A stretch of 7,279 nt of DNA from Bacillaceae bacterium UBA7792 (lineage in GTDB: Bacteria; Bacillota; Bacilli; Bacillales; Cytobacillaceae): NCBI GenBank assembly GCA_002480735.1, contig DLCS01000095.1, positions 1 to 7,279 on the forward strand. The letters are read 5' to 3'. The notes beneath the pieces were generated by a model. It made no database searches. It had not been told where the DNA came from and saw only the letters and a program-made list of their open reading frames with translations. Both the position numbers and the translations under genes were made by a program. Of this stretch, positions 1 through 7,275 are shown piece after piece (the first letter of the stretch is position 1; every line of letters begins with the position of its first letter).

Positions 1-577
1 CCTTCATACCACGAAAATCAGCTGGTCTTGTATAATGTGGATGCTCAAGGAAACCTGTACTAAACGAATCCTGTCGATGGGATTCTTCATTTCCGAGAAC
101 TTCTGGCAGGAGTCTCACGACGCTATCAATAATCACCATCGCCCCAAGCTCACCGCCTGTCAGCACATAATCACCAATGGAGATTTCATCTGTAATAAGG
201 TTCTGCCGAATCCTTTCGTCATAGCCCTCATAATGACCACAAATGAAAATTAGATGCTGCTCCCCTGCGAGCTCTTCCGCGAGCTTTTGATGATGAGGCT
301 TTCCTTGTGGACAAAGAAGGATGACTCGTGGCTTCTTACTATTAGCCTGCTCCTTCAAATGATCGACAGCGTCAAAAATAGGCTGTGGCTTTAATACCAT
401 TCCTGCCCCGCCACCGTATGGGTAATCGTCAACGGTCTAATGCTTGTTGTCCGCAAACTCACGAAAATTAACGATATTGTAGTGTACAGCTTTCTGCTCC
501 GCTGCTTTTTTTAAGATGGAGCTTCCTAAAACCCCTTCGAACATCTCAGGAAAAAGTGTTAAAACGTCGATGTTCAT
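1..577 (-). pseudogene. trmD: tRNA (guanine37-N1)-methyltransferase TrmD, 5' part, interrupted by an in-frame TAG
   Basis: TrmD uses S-adenosylmethionine to methylate N1 of G37 next to the anticodon, which prevents +1 frameshifting. The frame opens with [13 protein letters not shown], a family hallmark, and 192 codons are visible of the roughly 240 usual; the 3' end lies outside the window. Codon 47 is TAG (437-439), between NKH and [13 protein letters not shown], where Bacillus TrmD has Gln. One C-to-T change from CAG explains it. The frame is otherwise intact: it keeps the SAM-pocket and trefoil-knot motifs CPQG (89-92), GHYEGYDER (114-122) and [11 protein letters not shown] (133-143), Arg155, and Asp170 of DSFSTG, the likely catalytic Asp. 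So this is a single lesion, not general decay. Two tandem ATGs (580 and 577) are possible starts. The upstream one overlaps the rimM stop as ATGA and sits 8 nt after GGAAGGG; the downstream one matches the family N-terminus. Sequencing error is a serious alternative to a real pseudogene. Confidence 0.9.
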
Positions 578-1095
578 CATGGCAAAAGCCCTTCCATTGG
601 TTCGATGAGAATGACTTTTTCTTTTACATCAACTTTTTTAACAACTTGTTCAATATATGGGATTAGGATTTCTTTTCCACCCTTACCTTTTATAACCCAA
701 ACATCATTGGCTCCCGGGGTTAAAATTTCGCTTACCTTGCCGACTTCCTCCCCCTTTGTCGTAAATACAAGACAGCCGATAATCTCATGAAAATAAAATT
801 CATCGTCCTCAAGCTCCGTTAACTGACCTTCATGGATCTTCAAGATACCGCCCTTCATCTTTTCGACCTCGTTCATATTTTCATAGCCTTTAAAGGTTAG
901 CAGGTCAAAATTCTTATGAACGCGATGAGTTTCAATGGTTAATGGGGTAGGTTCAGTTTCACCAGGCATGAATAAATAAATTTCATTTCCCGGAGCATAG
1001 CGTTCTTCGGGAAAATCTGTTTTTGATATTACTCGTACTTCGCCTTTAATCCCATGTGTATTCACTATTTTTCCAACGTTAAACCATTTATGCAA
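577..1095 (-). CDS. rimM: 16S rRNA processing / 30S maturation factor RimM
   Basis: RimM binds ribosomal protein S19 and helps mature the 30S head domain. The protein has the two expected parts. An N-terminal RimM beta-barrel (about 1-90) carries [18 protein letters not shown] near its start. A C-terminal PRC-barrel (about 98-172) carries [10 protein letters not shown] and [11 protein letters not shown]. From the start chosen here it is 172 aa, normal for the family. The frame can be extended to a GTG at 1104, but there AGAG would abut the start codon with no spacer. The TTG at 1095 lies 5 nt after AGAGGTGA and gives [10 protein letters not shown], which matches the Bacillus N-terminus in length, so I prefer it. 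The ribosome binding site overlaps the ylqD stop, and the rimM TGA overlaps a possible trmD ATG, so translational coupling on both sides is likely. RimM next to TrmD is a conserved pairing. Confidence 0.95.
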   Translation of the reverse strand: MHKWFNVGKIVNTHGIKGEVRVISKTDFPEERYAPGNEIYLFMPGETEPTPLTIETHRVHKNFDLLTFKGYENMNEVEKMKGGILKIHEGQLTELEDDEFYFHEIIGCLVFTTKGEEVGKVSEILTPGANDVWVIKGKGGKEILIPYIEQVVKKVDVKEKVILIEPMEGLLP

Positions 1096-1100
1096 CTGTC

Positions 1101-1109
1101 TCACCTCTA
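1101..1109 (-). promoter_or_regulatory. rimM ribosome binding site overlapping the ylqD stop
   Basis: The minus strand reads TAGAGGTGA, where TAG is the ylqD stop codon and AGAGGTGA is a near-consensus Shine-Dalgarno sequence. It stands 5 nt before TTG (1095). This spacing decides the rimM start against the GTG at 1104, which lies inside the site itself. Confidence 0.75.
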
Positions 1110-1493
1110 TCGAATTTCAGCTACGATGCCATCCTTAATAATAATGGTTTTATTCGTAACCGTATCCTCCCAAGTGTCGCCAACTTTAACTTCAACAATT
1201 CCTTGTATTTCTCTCTCCTTTAGTTCACTTCCTAAAGGTAGCATATGTAATTGTTCAATTTGAAACTCAAGCAGTTTGATCTTTTCCTCACGCATATGTA
1301 TCTCTTTTTCAAAATGCTTTTTTACGTTAGCCGTTTGAAACTTTTTTGTTTTTTCTAGCTTTTTCAACTCAAAGCGTAGCTGTTCGCACTCTTTTTTTAA
1401 CTGAAGCAGATTTCCTTCGTACTTGCTAAGCAATTGTTCTTTACTCTTTTTCGTAAGCACCTGTTTCACGACTATATTTTGAAGGACAAGCAA
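1107..1493 (-). CDS. ylqD: YlqD family protein of unknown function
   Basis: This 128-aa protein matches Bacillus YlqD in length, position and sequence as I remember it; the family has no established function. A short N-terminal strand segment ([11 protein letters not shown]) is followed by a highly charged, probably coiled-coil stretch from about 16 to 82, rich in Lys, Glu and Leu with the core [12 protein letters not shown]. The conserved motif LPLGSE (85-90) comes next. The small C-terminal domain (about 91-128) has VEVKVGD and ends [13 protein letters not shown]. There is no signal peptide or membrane segment, so it should be cytoplasmic. The start is TTG, supported by AAGGGGG (1502-1508) at 8-nt spacing. 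It lies just downstream of a terminator-like hairpin and is tightly joined to rimM. A link to ribosome or RNA metabolism is suggested by its neighbours only. Confidence 0.9.
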   Translation of the reverse strand: MLVLQNIVVKQVLTKKSKEQLLSKYEGNLLQLKKECEQLRFELKKLEKTKKFQTANVKKHFEKEIHMREEKIKLLEFQIEQLHMLPLGSELKEREIQGIVEVKVGDTWEDTVTNKTIIIKDGIVAEIR

Positions 1494-1536
1494 AGCTAGC
1501 GCCCCCTTAGCGAATGGTTAGAATGCTTTAATAGTG

Positions 1537-1562
1537 AAAAGAAGGAGGGTTTCCCCTCCTTC
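1537..1562 (-). terminator. Intrinsic terminator or attenuator between khpA and ylqD
   Basis: On the minus strand a perfect 9-bp stem (GAAGGAGGG with CCCTCCTTC, 1554-1562 and 1541-1549) closes on a GAAA tetraloop and is followed directly by TTTT (1540-1537). A G-T wobble and an A-T pair can lengthen the stem to 11 bp. It starts about 20 nt after the khpA stop, as expected for Rho-independent termination. The T-tract is short, and I see no convincing promoter before ylqD, so partial read-through into ylqD-rimM-trmD is likely. The plus strand lacks a T-tract after the stem. Confidence 0.75.
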
Positions 1563-1583
1563 CTGCTGTAATTCATCTTAAAC

Positions 1584-1814
1584 TTATTCAACAATTTCTA
1601 AAAAGATCTTCTTCTGTCCAGATGATCCCGCTGCATAGACAACAGTCCGAATGGCTTTAGCGACACGCCCTTGTTTTCCGATTACCTTGCCCATGTCATT
1701 CTTATTCACATTAAGCTTGTACGTAACTCGATCCGACTCTTCTAAGGCGTTCACCTGAACATCCTCAGGAAAGTCAACAAGCGGCTTGACAATTGTTTCA
1801 ATAAGCTCTTTCAT
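1584..1814 (-). CDS. khpA: KH-domain RNA-binding protein KhpA (YlqC)
   Basis: KhpA is a small single-domain KH protein that binds RNA. In several Firmicutes it pairs with KhpB (EloR/Jag) and affects cell elongation and division. The 76-aa protein has the family's usual size. The KH signature is clear: VIGKQGRVAKAIRTVV (44-59) carries the GKQG nucleic-acid-binding loop at 46-49. The N-terminus MKELIETIVKPLVDFPEDV is also typical. The ATG is preceded by AAGGA at 5-nt spacing, and this site overlaps the rpsP TAA stop, so khpA is probably coupled to rpsP translation. The rpsP-khpA pair is conserved across Bacillaceae. A terminator-like hairpin follows, suggesting that the rpsP unit partly ends here. 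Confidence 0.95.
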   Translation of the reverse strand: MKELIETIVKPLVDFPEDVQVNALEESDRVTYKLNVNKNDMGKVIGKQGRVAKAIRTVVYAAGSSGQKKIFLEIVE

Positions 1815-1822
1815 GTCTATCC

Positions 1823-2098
<276 letters not shown>

Positions 2099-2133
2099 TT
2101 ATAGCACCTCCGAATAGTTTCACACAAGATAGA

Positions 2134-2163
2134 ATAATAACAGATTGTTAATTAGTTTGTAAA
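2134..2163 (-). promoter_or_regulatory. Sigma-A-type extended -10 promoter for rpsP
   Basis: On the minus strand the -35 is TTTACA (2158-2163, 5 of 6 consensus bases). After an 18-nt spacer the -10 is TATTAT (2134-2139, 5 of 6), preceded by TGT, which makes an extended -10. Transcription should begin near 2127, leaving a leader of about 30 nt that contains the strong rpsP Shine-Dalgarno sequence. No GC-rich terminator separates it from ffh, so read-through from upstream is also possible. Confidence 0.7.
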
Positions 2164-2189
2164 GTGTTTTTTCTTGTCAGTACAGAAAA

Positions 2190-3557
2190 TTATTGAAAAG
2201 GGTTAAAAGGAAGGTTAAAGCCGCCTCGTTTCTTGCCCTTTTTCTTTGCCTTTTGCTGCATTCCTGTCATTTGTTTCATCATTTTCTTCATATCCTCGAA
2301 TTGCTTTAAAAGACGATTTACCTCTGGTACAGAGGTACCGCTCCCCTTCGCAATCCGCTTGCGACGACCAGCTGTGATGATTTCAGGGTTTGTCTTTTCC
2401 TCCCTGGTCATGGACTGGATGATGGCCTCAACATGGGAAATCTGCTTCTCATCTATTTGCAAATTGTTAAGCCCTTTGATCTTATTGGCACCTGGCATCA
2501 TCTTTAGGAGATCCTCCAGTGGTCCCATATTACGAACCTGTCCAAGCTGTTCGAGGAAATCATCAAGGGTAAAGGAAGCTGTTCGCATTTTCTGCTCAAG
2601 TTCCTTCGCTTTTTCCTCATCAACGTTGGCCTGTGCCTTTTCAATTAATGTGAGGACGTCGCCCATTCCAAGAATACGGGAAGCCATTCGTTCTGGGTGG
2701 AACGCTTCTAAAGCATCGAGCTTCTCCCCGAGACCAACAAATTTAATCGGTGTGTTCGTGACGGAACGAATGGAAAGGGCAGCACCACCGCGAGTATCAC
2801 CATCAAGCTTTGTCAAAACAACTCCCGTTAGACCAAGCTGTTCATTAAAGCTTTGGGCCACATTGACAGCATCCTGACCTGTCATCGCATCAACGACAAG
2901 GAAGATTTCATTTGGATTTGTTAACTCTTTAATATCCTTTAATTCACCCATCAATTCCTCGTCGACATGCAATCGACCTGCCGTATCAATGAGAACATAA
3001 TCATGATGGTCCTCTTTTGCCTTCTCAATCGCTTGCTTGGCGATTTCCACTGGACTTACCTGGTCTCCAAGGGAGAACACCGGCATATTCAGCTGCTTGC
3101 CTAGTGTTTCGAGCTGCTTAATTGCCGCAGGACGGTAAATATCCCCAGCCACAAGCAATGGATTACGGTTGTATTTCTTTCGAAGTAGGTTTGCAAGCTT
3201 TCCTGTCGTTGTTGTTTTACCAGCACCCTGCAGGCCGACCATCATAATGACAGTAGGTGGACGATTAGCGACGGCAATTTTGCTTTCCTCGCCACCCATC
3301 AGATTTGTGAGCTCTTCTTTCACAACTTTGATAACCTGCTGACCTGGTGTTAAGCTCTTTAGCACTTCTTGCCCAACAGCCCGCTCACTCACCTTTTTTA
3401 CGAATTCTTTGACAACTTTGAAGTTAACGTCCGCTTCAAGTAAGGCAAGACGAACCTCGCGCATCATTTCTTTTACATCCGCTTCATTCACTTTCCCTTT
3501 TCCGCGGATCTTTTGCATCGTGCTTTGCAGTCGGTCGGCTAATCCTTCAAACGCCAT
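2190..3557 (-). CDS. ffh: Signal recognition particle protein Ffh (SRP54)
   Basis: Ffh is the GTPase and signal-sequence-binding subunit of SRP. With 4.5S/scRNA it captures nascent membrane and secretory proteins and delivers them to FtsY. The 455 aa fit the family (about 446 in B. subtilis). An N-domain four-helix bundle (about 1-95) leads into the G domain (about 96-295), with P-loop GLQGAGKTT (108-116), DTAGR (191-195), TKLD (249-252) and GLGEK (275-279). The methionine-rich M domain (about 300-435) carries the SRP-RNA-binding segment GRRKRIAKGSGTSV (397-410) and the helix EDMKKMMKQMTGMQ. The tail is basic (KAKKKGKKRGG) and ends NPFQ. The ATG lies 8 nt after AGGAGG, which overlaps the ylxM stop, so translation is probably coupled to YlxM. 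All GTPase motifs are intact. Confidence 0.98.
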   Translation of the reverse strand: MAFEGLADRLQSTMQKIRGKGKVNEADVKEMMREVRLALLEADVNFKVVKEFVKKVSERAVGQEVLKSLTPGQQVIKVVKEELTNLMGGEESKIAVANRPPTVIMMVGLQGAGKTTTTGKLANLLRKKYNRNPLLVAGDIYRPAAIKQLETLGKQLNMPVFSLGDQVSPVEIAKQAIEKAKEDHHDYVLIDTAGRLHVDEELMGELKDIKELTNPNEIFLVVDAMTGQDAVNVAQSFNEQLGLTGVVLTKLDGDTRGGAALSIRSVTNTPIKFVGLGEKLDALEAFHPERMASRILGMGDVLTLIEKAQANVDEEKAKELEQKMRTASFTLDDFLEQLGQVRNMGPLEDLLKMMPGANKIKGLNNLQIDEKQISHVEAIIQSMTREEKTNPEIITAGRRKRIAKGSGTSVPEVNRLLKQFEDMKKMMKQMTGMQQKAKKKGKKRGGFNLPFNPFQ

Positions 3558-3565
3558 ACTTGCCG

Positions 3566-3572
3566 CCTCCTA
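3566..3572 (-). promoter_or_regulatory. ffh ribosome binding site fused to the ylxM stop codon
   Basis: The minus strand reads TAGGAGG, in which the ylxM TAG stop and the consensus AGGAGG share three bases. The ffh ATG follows after 8 nt. A ribosome finishing ylxM would be placed on the ffh start signal. Confidence 0.8.
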
Positions 3573-3902
3573 ATCCAATTTCTCGAGCTCTGCTAGCGCC
3601 TCAATTAACGCCTCTTTAGATGAAGAGTCTTCCTCCAAGGCCTGCCTCATCTTCTGAAGGAGCTTGCTTCGATGTTGAAATTTATTAAATAAATGTAGCT
3701 TTTCCTCGTATTCCTCGAGCATTGCTTCCGTACGCTTAATGTTATCGTACACAGCCTGCCGACTAACACCATATTCATCGGCAATTTCTCCTAATGAAAA
3801 ATCATCCAGATAATAGAGAGACATATAGCTTTGTTGTTTTGGTGTTAACAAGGATTGGTAGAAATCATATAAGTAATTGATTCGAGTTGTCTTTTCTAGC
3901 AC
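3570..3902 (-). CDS. ylxM: YlxM, UPF0122 helix-turn-helix protein associated with SRP
   Basis: YlxM is a small helix-turn-helix protein nearly always encoded next to ffh in Firmicutes. Work in Streptococcus linked it to modulation of SRP GTPase activity, so it may act on SRP and not as an ordinary transcription factor. The 110-aa protein has the family core [40 protein letters not shown] (19-57), which resembles sigma-70 region 4 and has a clear helix-turn-helix near 37-57. A charged helical segment follows ([14 protein letters not shown]). The C-terminus is acidic. The start is GTG (3902), backed by AAGGAGGG (3910-3917) at optimal spacing; a nearby ATG is out of frame. It leads the ylxM-ffh unit behind its own promoter. 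Confidence 0.95.
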   Translation of the reverse strand: MLEKTTRINYLYDFYQSLLTPKQQSYMSLYYLDDFSLGEIADEYGVSRQAVYDNIKRTEAMLEEYEEKLHLFNKFQHRSKLLQKMRQALEEDSSSKEALIEALAELEKLD

Positions 3903-3943
3903 AGCTCATCCCTCCTTGTTAAGTGAAAAGCCTTTACATTGAC

Positions 3944-3972
3944 AGTGTACACACATTCCAAAAAGATGTCAA
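3944..3972 (-). promoter_or_regulatory. Sigma-A-type promoter for ylxM-ffh
   Basis: On the minus strand a perfect TTGACA -35 (3967-3972) is followed by a 17-nt spacer and TACACT (3944-3949, 4 of 6 matches to TATAAT). Transcription would begin near 3937, about 35 nt before the GTG of ylxM. The -10 overlaps an 8-bp palindrome, GTGTACAC (3945-3952), and the complement of the -35 (TTGACA on the plus strand, 3939-3944) recurs just downstream, so regulatory symmetry is possible. Confidence 0.65.
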
Positions 3973-4006
3973 GGTATTATCTTTACACATAGAAAAGCAG
4001 AGACGA

Positions 4007-4117
4007 CTTGTTAAGCCCCGACAAGCGCTGGAAGTCCAGAAGGAGAAGTCTGCTCTATGACTGCACCATCAGGACTTAAGCGACTCAAGGAGCTAGTCGC
4101 CAGAGCCAGACAGCTCT
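4007..4117. repeat. Hairpin-rich intergenic element, possible dispersed repeat
   Basis: Four inverted repeats lie nearly end to end. CTTGT/ACAAG (4007-4011, 4021-4025) is first. A long imperfect hairpin has 19-nt arms at 4032-4050 and 4059-4077, with 15 of 19 positions paired around an 8-nt loop. GCGACT/AGTCGC (4080-4085, 4095-4100) is next, and AGAGC/GCTCT (4102-4106, 4113-4117) overlaps the last ftsY codons. Base composition is richer in G and C than the adjoining promoter region. No T-tract follows any stem, so it does not look like an ordinary terminator. It resembles small structured repeats scattered through some Bacillaceae genomes, but this single window cannot show that it recurs. 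It might also protect the 3' end of the smc-ftsY mRNA. Confidence 0.5.
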
Positions 4118-5097
4118 TCCTTCTCCACCAAATCCGCGAATAGTCCATACACATATTGCTCAGCATTAAATTCCTGCAGATCATCCATTTTCTCGCCAAG
4201 TCCGACAAATTTCACCGGAATGCCTAGCTCATTGCGAATCGCAAGAACAATTCCACCCTTTGCCGTTCCATCGAGCTTCGTAAGCACGATTCCACTCACA
4301 TTCGTCGCTTCTTTAAAGGTTTTTGCTTGAATTAAGGCATTTTGTCCTGTCGTTGCATCCAGGACAAGTAGAACCTCGTGAGGAGCACCTGGGACCTCCC
4401 TTTCAATCACGCGTTTGACTTTTTCAAGCTCCTTCATTAAATTCACTTTATTTTGTAGGCGTCCAGCCGTATCACAAATTAAAATATCGGCATTTCTCGA
4501 TTTTGCAGCCTGGATTGCATCAAACATGACTGCTGCAGGGTCGGAGCCAGCTCCTTGCTTGATCACCTCGACACCGACTCTTTCTCCCCAAACCTCTAGC
4601 TGCTCAATCGCTCCTGCACGGAACGTATCCCCCGCAGCAAGGACGACATTTTTTCCTTCTGACTTAAACTTATGAGCAAGCTTCCCGATGGTCGTCGTCT
4701 TGCCCACACCATTGACACCAACAAACAACAGGACGGTCAAGCCTTCCTCCTGAATGTTTAATTCTGAAGATGCTTCATCCCCACCCTCATAGATTTCGAC
4801 AAGCTTTTCGGAAATGACGCCTTGGACCTCCTGTGGATCCTGAATATTTCTTCTTTTAACCTCCATTTTCAGCTCATCAATTAATTCCATGACCGTTTCA
4901 AATCCAACATCGGCTGAAATTAAGATTTCCTCAAGCTCCTCGAAAAAGTCCTCATCGACCTTGCGATAGCGTGCGACTAGTTCATTGACTCGTCCGGAAA
5001 AATTATCTCTTGTCTTCGTTAGCCCTTCTTTAAACTTCTCGGTTACGGCATCCGTTTGTTTCGTAATCTTTTCCTTCAGCTTCTTAAAAAAACTCAT
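4093..5097 (-). CDS. ftsY: Signal recognition particle receptor FtsY
   Basis: FtsY is the membrane-associated GTPase receptor that docks SRP-ribosome complexes and forms the twinned GTPase complex with Ffh. The protein is 334 aa, with a short basic N-terminus (MSFFKKLKEKITKQ) likely to touch lipid, and none of the long acidic A domain of enterobacteria, as in Bacillus. The NG domain is complete: P-loop GVNGVGKTT (127-135), GDTFRAGAIEQL (156-167), DTAGR (209-213), TKLDG (273-277) and GLGEK (299-303). The frame can begin at a GTG at 5106, but that codon lies inside the AGGATGTG ribosome binding site; the ATG at 5097 follows at 6-nt spacing and matches the family N-terminus. The tail after LVEKE (ELSGSGD) looks unlike the family and falls in the hairpin element. 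The binding site overlaps the smc stop, so ftsY is probably coupled to smc. Confidence 0.97.
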   Translation of the reverse strand: MSFFKKLKEKITKQTDAVTEKFKEGLTKTRDNFSGRVNELVARYRKVDEDFFEELEEILISADVGFETVMELIDELKMEVKRRNIQDPQEVQGVISEKLVEIYEGGDEASSELNIQEEGLTVLLFVGVNGVGKTTTIGKLAHKFKSEGKNVVLAAGDTFRAGAIEQLEVWGERVGVEVIKQGAGSDPAAVMFDAIQAAKSRNADILICDTAGRLQNKVNLMKELEKVKRVIEREVPGAPHEVLLVLDATTGQNALIQAKTFKEATNVSGIVLTKLDGTAKGGIVLAIRNELGIPVKFVGLGEKMDDLQEFNAEQYVYGLFADLVEKEELSGSGD

Positions 5098-5103
5098 TCC
5101 AAT

Positions 5104-5112
5104 CACATCCTA
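5104..5112 (-). promoter_or_regulatory. ftsY ribosome binding site overlapping the smc stop
   Basis: The minus strand reads TAGGATGTG: the smc TAG stop merges with AGGATGTG, one base away from AGGAGGTG. It lies 6 nt before the ATG at 5097 and contains the GTG at 5106, which argues against that GTG as the start. Confidence 0.7.
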
Positions 5113-7275
5113 CGATTCTACTAATTCTTTCGTTTCCTCAAGTCGAACGGAGACCAATTTCGAAACCCCTGATTCCTGCATCGTCACTCCATACAGAACA
5201 TCTGCCCCCTCCATCGTACCCTTGCGATGAGTGATGACGATAAACTGAGTTTCATGGCTGTAGCGTTTCAAATATTGACTAAATCGATGGACATTCGCTT
5301 CATCTAATGCAGCTTCCACCTCATCAAGTATACAAAATGGAACCGGACGAACCTTTAAGATTGAAAATAACAAGGCAATCGCAGTTAGCGCTCTTTCTCC
5401 CCCTGACAACAATCCAAGGTTCTGTAATTTCTTCCCTGGTGGCTGTGCAACAATTTCAACACCTGTATTCAATAGATCCGTTGGGTCTGTCAAATACAGA
5501 TCCGCTCGTCCACCACCAAAGAGGGATTGGAAAACCGATTCAAAATGAGAACGAATCCCTGTAAAGGTTTCCTCAAACCGTTTTTTCATTTCTACGTCCA
5601 TTTCATCGATAACCTGGAAGAGTGTTTCCTTTGCTTCCTGGAGATCATTCTTTTGTTCCAGCAAAAATTCATAGCGCTCTGATACACGATCATACTCTTC
5701 GATTGCTCCGAGGTTAACGGTTCCAAGCTCTTCAATCGATAGCTTAATTAACTTGACCTTTTTTCTAGCCTCTTCTACTGGGAGCGTTAATGGGAAATCC
5801 TCTTTTGCTGCCTCAAAAGAAAGCAAGTATTCTTCCCGTAGTTGATTTAAACGATTCTCAAGTTCCACATCAATCCGATTAAGCTTGATCTCTTCATCCT
5901 TAAGAACGCCAATTAAGCCACGCTGCTGTCTTTTCAGCTCTTTGACTTCAAGCTCAAGATCCTCAACCTGATTATGCAATCCGAGACGTTCCTCACGGCG
6001 AGAGGAAATAAGCTTAATCGTTGCATTTTTATCCTCTAGCTTTCTTGCGGCCGCTTCCTCTATTGATTCCTCACCAGATGTACTGTCAGACATCTCAGAG
6101 GTGAGCAGTGCAAGGTCCTCCGTTAATAATGCATGGCTAGCCTCATTCTCTGCTAGCTCCTCCACTGTTCGTGAGAGGTTTTTCTTGGCATGAAGTGCCT
6201 GCTCATTGATTGCAGCTAGTTTAATTTTCAGCTTATTTATTTCCTCCGTTACCGATTCCTTCGAGGAGGCTTGTGTATTTTTCTGCTCTGTTAATTGTTG
6301 AATTTGTAACTCCAAATTGGAGATTTCCATTTCTGCCTTTTGTAATGAAGCGGACAATTCATCTTTTCGGGCATTCAATTTCTTTTGTTCTTCTCCATAT
6401 TGAGAAATATTGAGATCGTATAGAGCCAGCTTTTCATTGATACTCTTTTCCTCTATTTCAACCTCACGTAAATCTCCTTTAATGGCTTGCTCCTTAATAC
6501 GGAGATCCTCTCCGTTTTTTCGCAAAGAGTCAATATGAGCAACTTGTGCTTGGATACTCGCTTTCAGCTGCTTGACGTGGTCCTCCTTTGCGGTTGTTTG
6601 TCGTTCCATCTCTAAGAGCTTTGCCTGCAGATCCTCAAGCTCACTTTTTCTACTAAGAAGAGAGGATTGCTTTTGCTTTAGAGCACCACCTGTCATCGAC
6701 CCGCCTGTGTTCACCACATCTCCATCCACTGTTACAAACCTGCAGCGGTATTGAAGAATCCTTGCCATTTCATTAGCACCTTTTAAATCCTTCGTGACAA
6801 CAACCGTTCCAAGTAGGCTTGTGATACAATCAACATATTTTTTATCAAAGCCAATCAAATCTGATGCAACACCAATGAATGATGGGTGGCTTTGAATACT
6901 TTGAAGCTGCTGAAATGAAAGAGATTTTCCCTTTATGACACTTAAGGGTAAAAAGGTTGCCCTTCCAAATGCGTGCTGCTTTAAATATTGAATGGCTTGT
7001 CTAGCACTTTCCTCTGTAGATACAACAACATGCTGCATGGCAGCACCTAAGGCGGTTTCTACCGCCACTTCATATTCCTTAGGAACGGAAATGAGCTCAG
7101 CAACTGCCCCTTCAATCCCCGAAAGCTTGCTATTTCTAGCCTTTAGAATCTCCTTGACCCCTTGGAAAAAGCCGGAATAGTCCTCCTCCATTTCCTCAAG
7201 CATATCGATTCTTGATTTCGCTTTTTGTAAATATTGATAAGCTTGGTAAAGGGTCGACTCCTGTTTATCATACTC
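5110..7275 (-). CDS. smc: Chromosome segregation protein SMC, C-terminal part
   Basis: Smc forms the ring-shaped ATPase that, with ScpA and ScpB, compacts chromosomes and aligns their arms from the ParB/parS region. The visible 721 residues correspond to roughly the last 60 percent of a protein near 1,190 aa. In order: the end of the first coiled-coil arm; the hinge (about 52-200) with LSGIEGAVAELI and the conserved GGSMTGG (6685-6705); the long returning coiled coil; and the C-terminal ATPase half. The last has the ABC signature LSGGERAL (near 5386-5409), Walker B CILDEVEAALDEANV (near 5292-5336) and ITHRKGTM with the H-loop His (near 5211-5238). The N-terminal Walker A half is outside. Family-like sequence continues past the first internal Met (7203) to Glu at 7273-7275, but the next codon upstream is TAA (7276-7278). 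The gene may be interrupted there, or the window edge may carry an error. Confidence 0.93.
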   Translation of the reverse strand, partial: EYDKQESTLYQAYQYLQKAKSRIDMLEEMEEDYSGFFQGVKEILKARNSKLSGIEGAVAELISVPKEYEVAVETALGAAMQHVVVSTEESARQAIQYLKQHAFGRATFLPLSVIKGKSLSFQQLQSIQSHPSFIGVASDLIGFDKKYVDCITSLLGTVVVTKDLKGANEMARILQYRCRFVTVDGDVVNTGGSMTGGALKQKQSSLLSRKSELEDLQAKLLEMERQTTAKEDHVKQLKASIQAQVAHIDSLRKNGEDLRIKEQAIKGDLREVEIEEKSINEKLALYDLNISQYGEEQKKLNARKDELSASLQKAEMEISNLELQIQQLTEQKNTQASSKESVTEEINKLKIKLAAINEQALHAKKNLSRTVEELAENEASHALLTEDLALLTSEMSDSTSGEESIEEAAARKLEDKNATIKLISSRREERLGLHNQVEDLELEVKELKRQQRGLIGVLKDEEIKLNRIDVELENRLNQLREEYLLSFEAAKEDFPLTLPVEEARKKVKLIKLSIEELGTVNLGAIEEYDRVSERYEFLLEQKNDLQEAKETLFQVIDEMDVEMKKRFEETFTGIRSHFESVFQSLFGGGRADLYLTDPTDLLNTGVEIVAQPPGKKLQNLGLLSGGERALTAIALLFSILKVRPVPFCILDEVEAALDEANVHRFSQYLKRYSHETQFIVITHRKGTMEGADVLYGVTMQESGVSKLVSVRLEETKELVES

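Noticed and set aside
35..253. Plus-strand open frame of 72 codons in the trmD region
   Set aside because: It is the antisense shadow of the trmD frame, which is clearly recognisable despite its stop codon.
437..439. Stop-codon reassignment (TAG read as Gln)
   Set aside because: TAG ends ylqD, ylxM, ftsY and smc at family-appropriate positions, and three of these stops form part of the next ribosome binding site, so TAG is a working terminator here.
1494..1536. Promoter for ylqD downstream of the hairpin
   Set aside because: The stretch is only 43 nt, contains the ribosome binding site, and has no pair of -35 and -10 hexamers at workable spacing.
2165..2190. Inverted repeat TTTTCT/AGAAAA after the ffh stop as a terminator
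   Set aside because: The stem is six A/T-rich pairs with a 9-nt loop and no GC-rich core, too weak for an intrinsic terminator.
2233..2877. Long plus-strand open frame of 214 codons opposite ffh
   Set aside because: It is antisense to the strongly conserved ffh coding sequence, is rich in Ser, Phe, Pro and Cys as expected for a mirror of a coding frame, and has no recognisable domain.
3939..3970. Plus-strand promoter starting at TTGACA (3939-3944)
   Set aside because: The hexamer 17 nt downstream (AAAGAT) is a poor -10, and no plausible plus-strand gene follows.
4011..4208. Minus-strand open frame of 65 codons across the ftsY 3' end and the hairpin element
   Set aside because: It lies in another frame of the conserved ftsY end and runs into the hairpin element; no family resemblance was seen.
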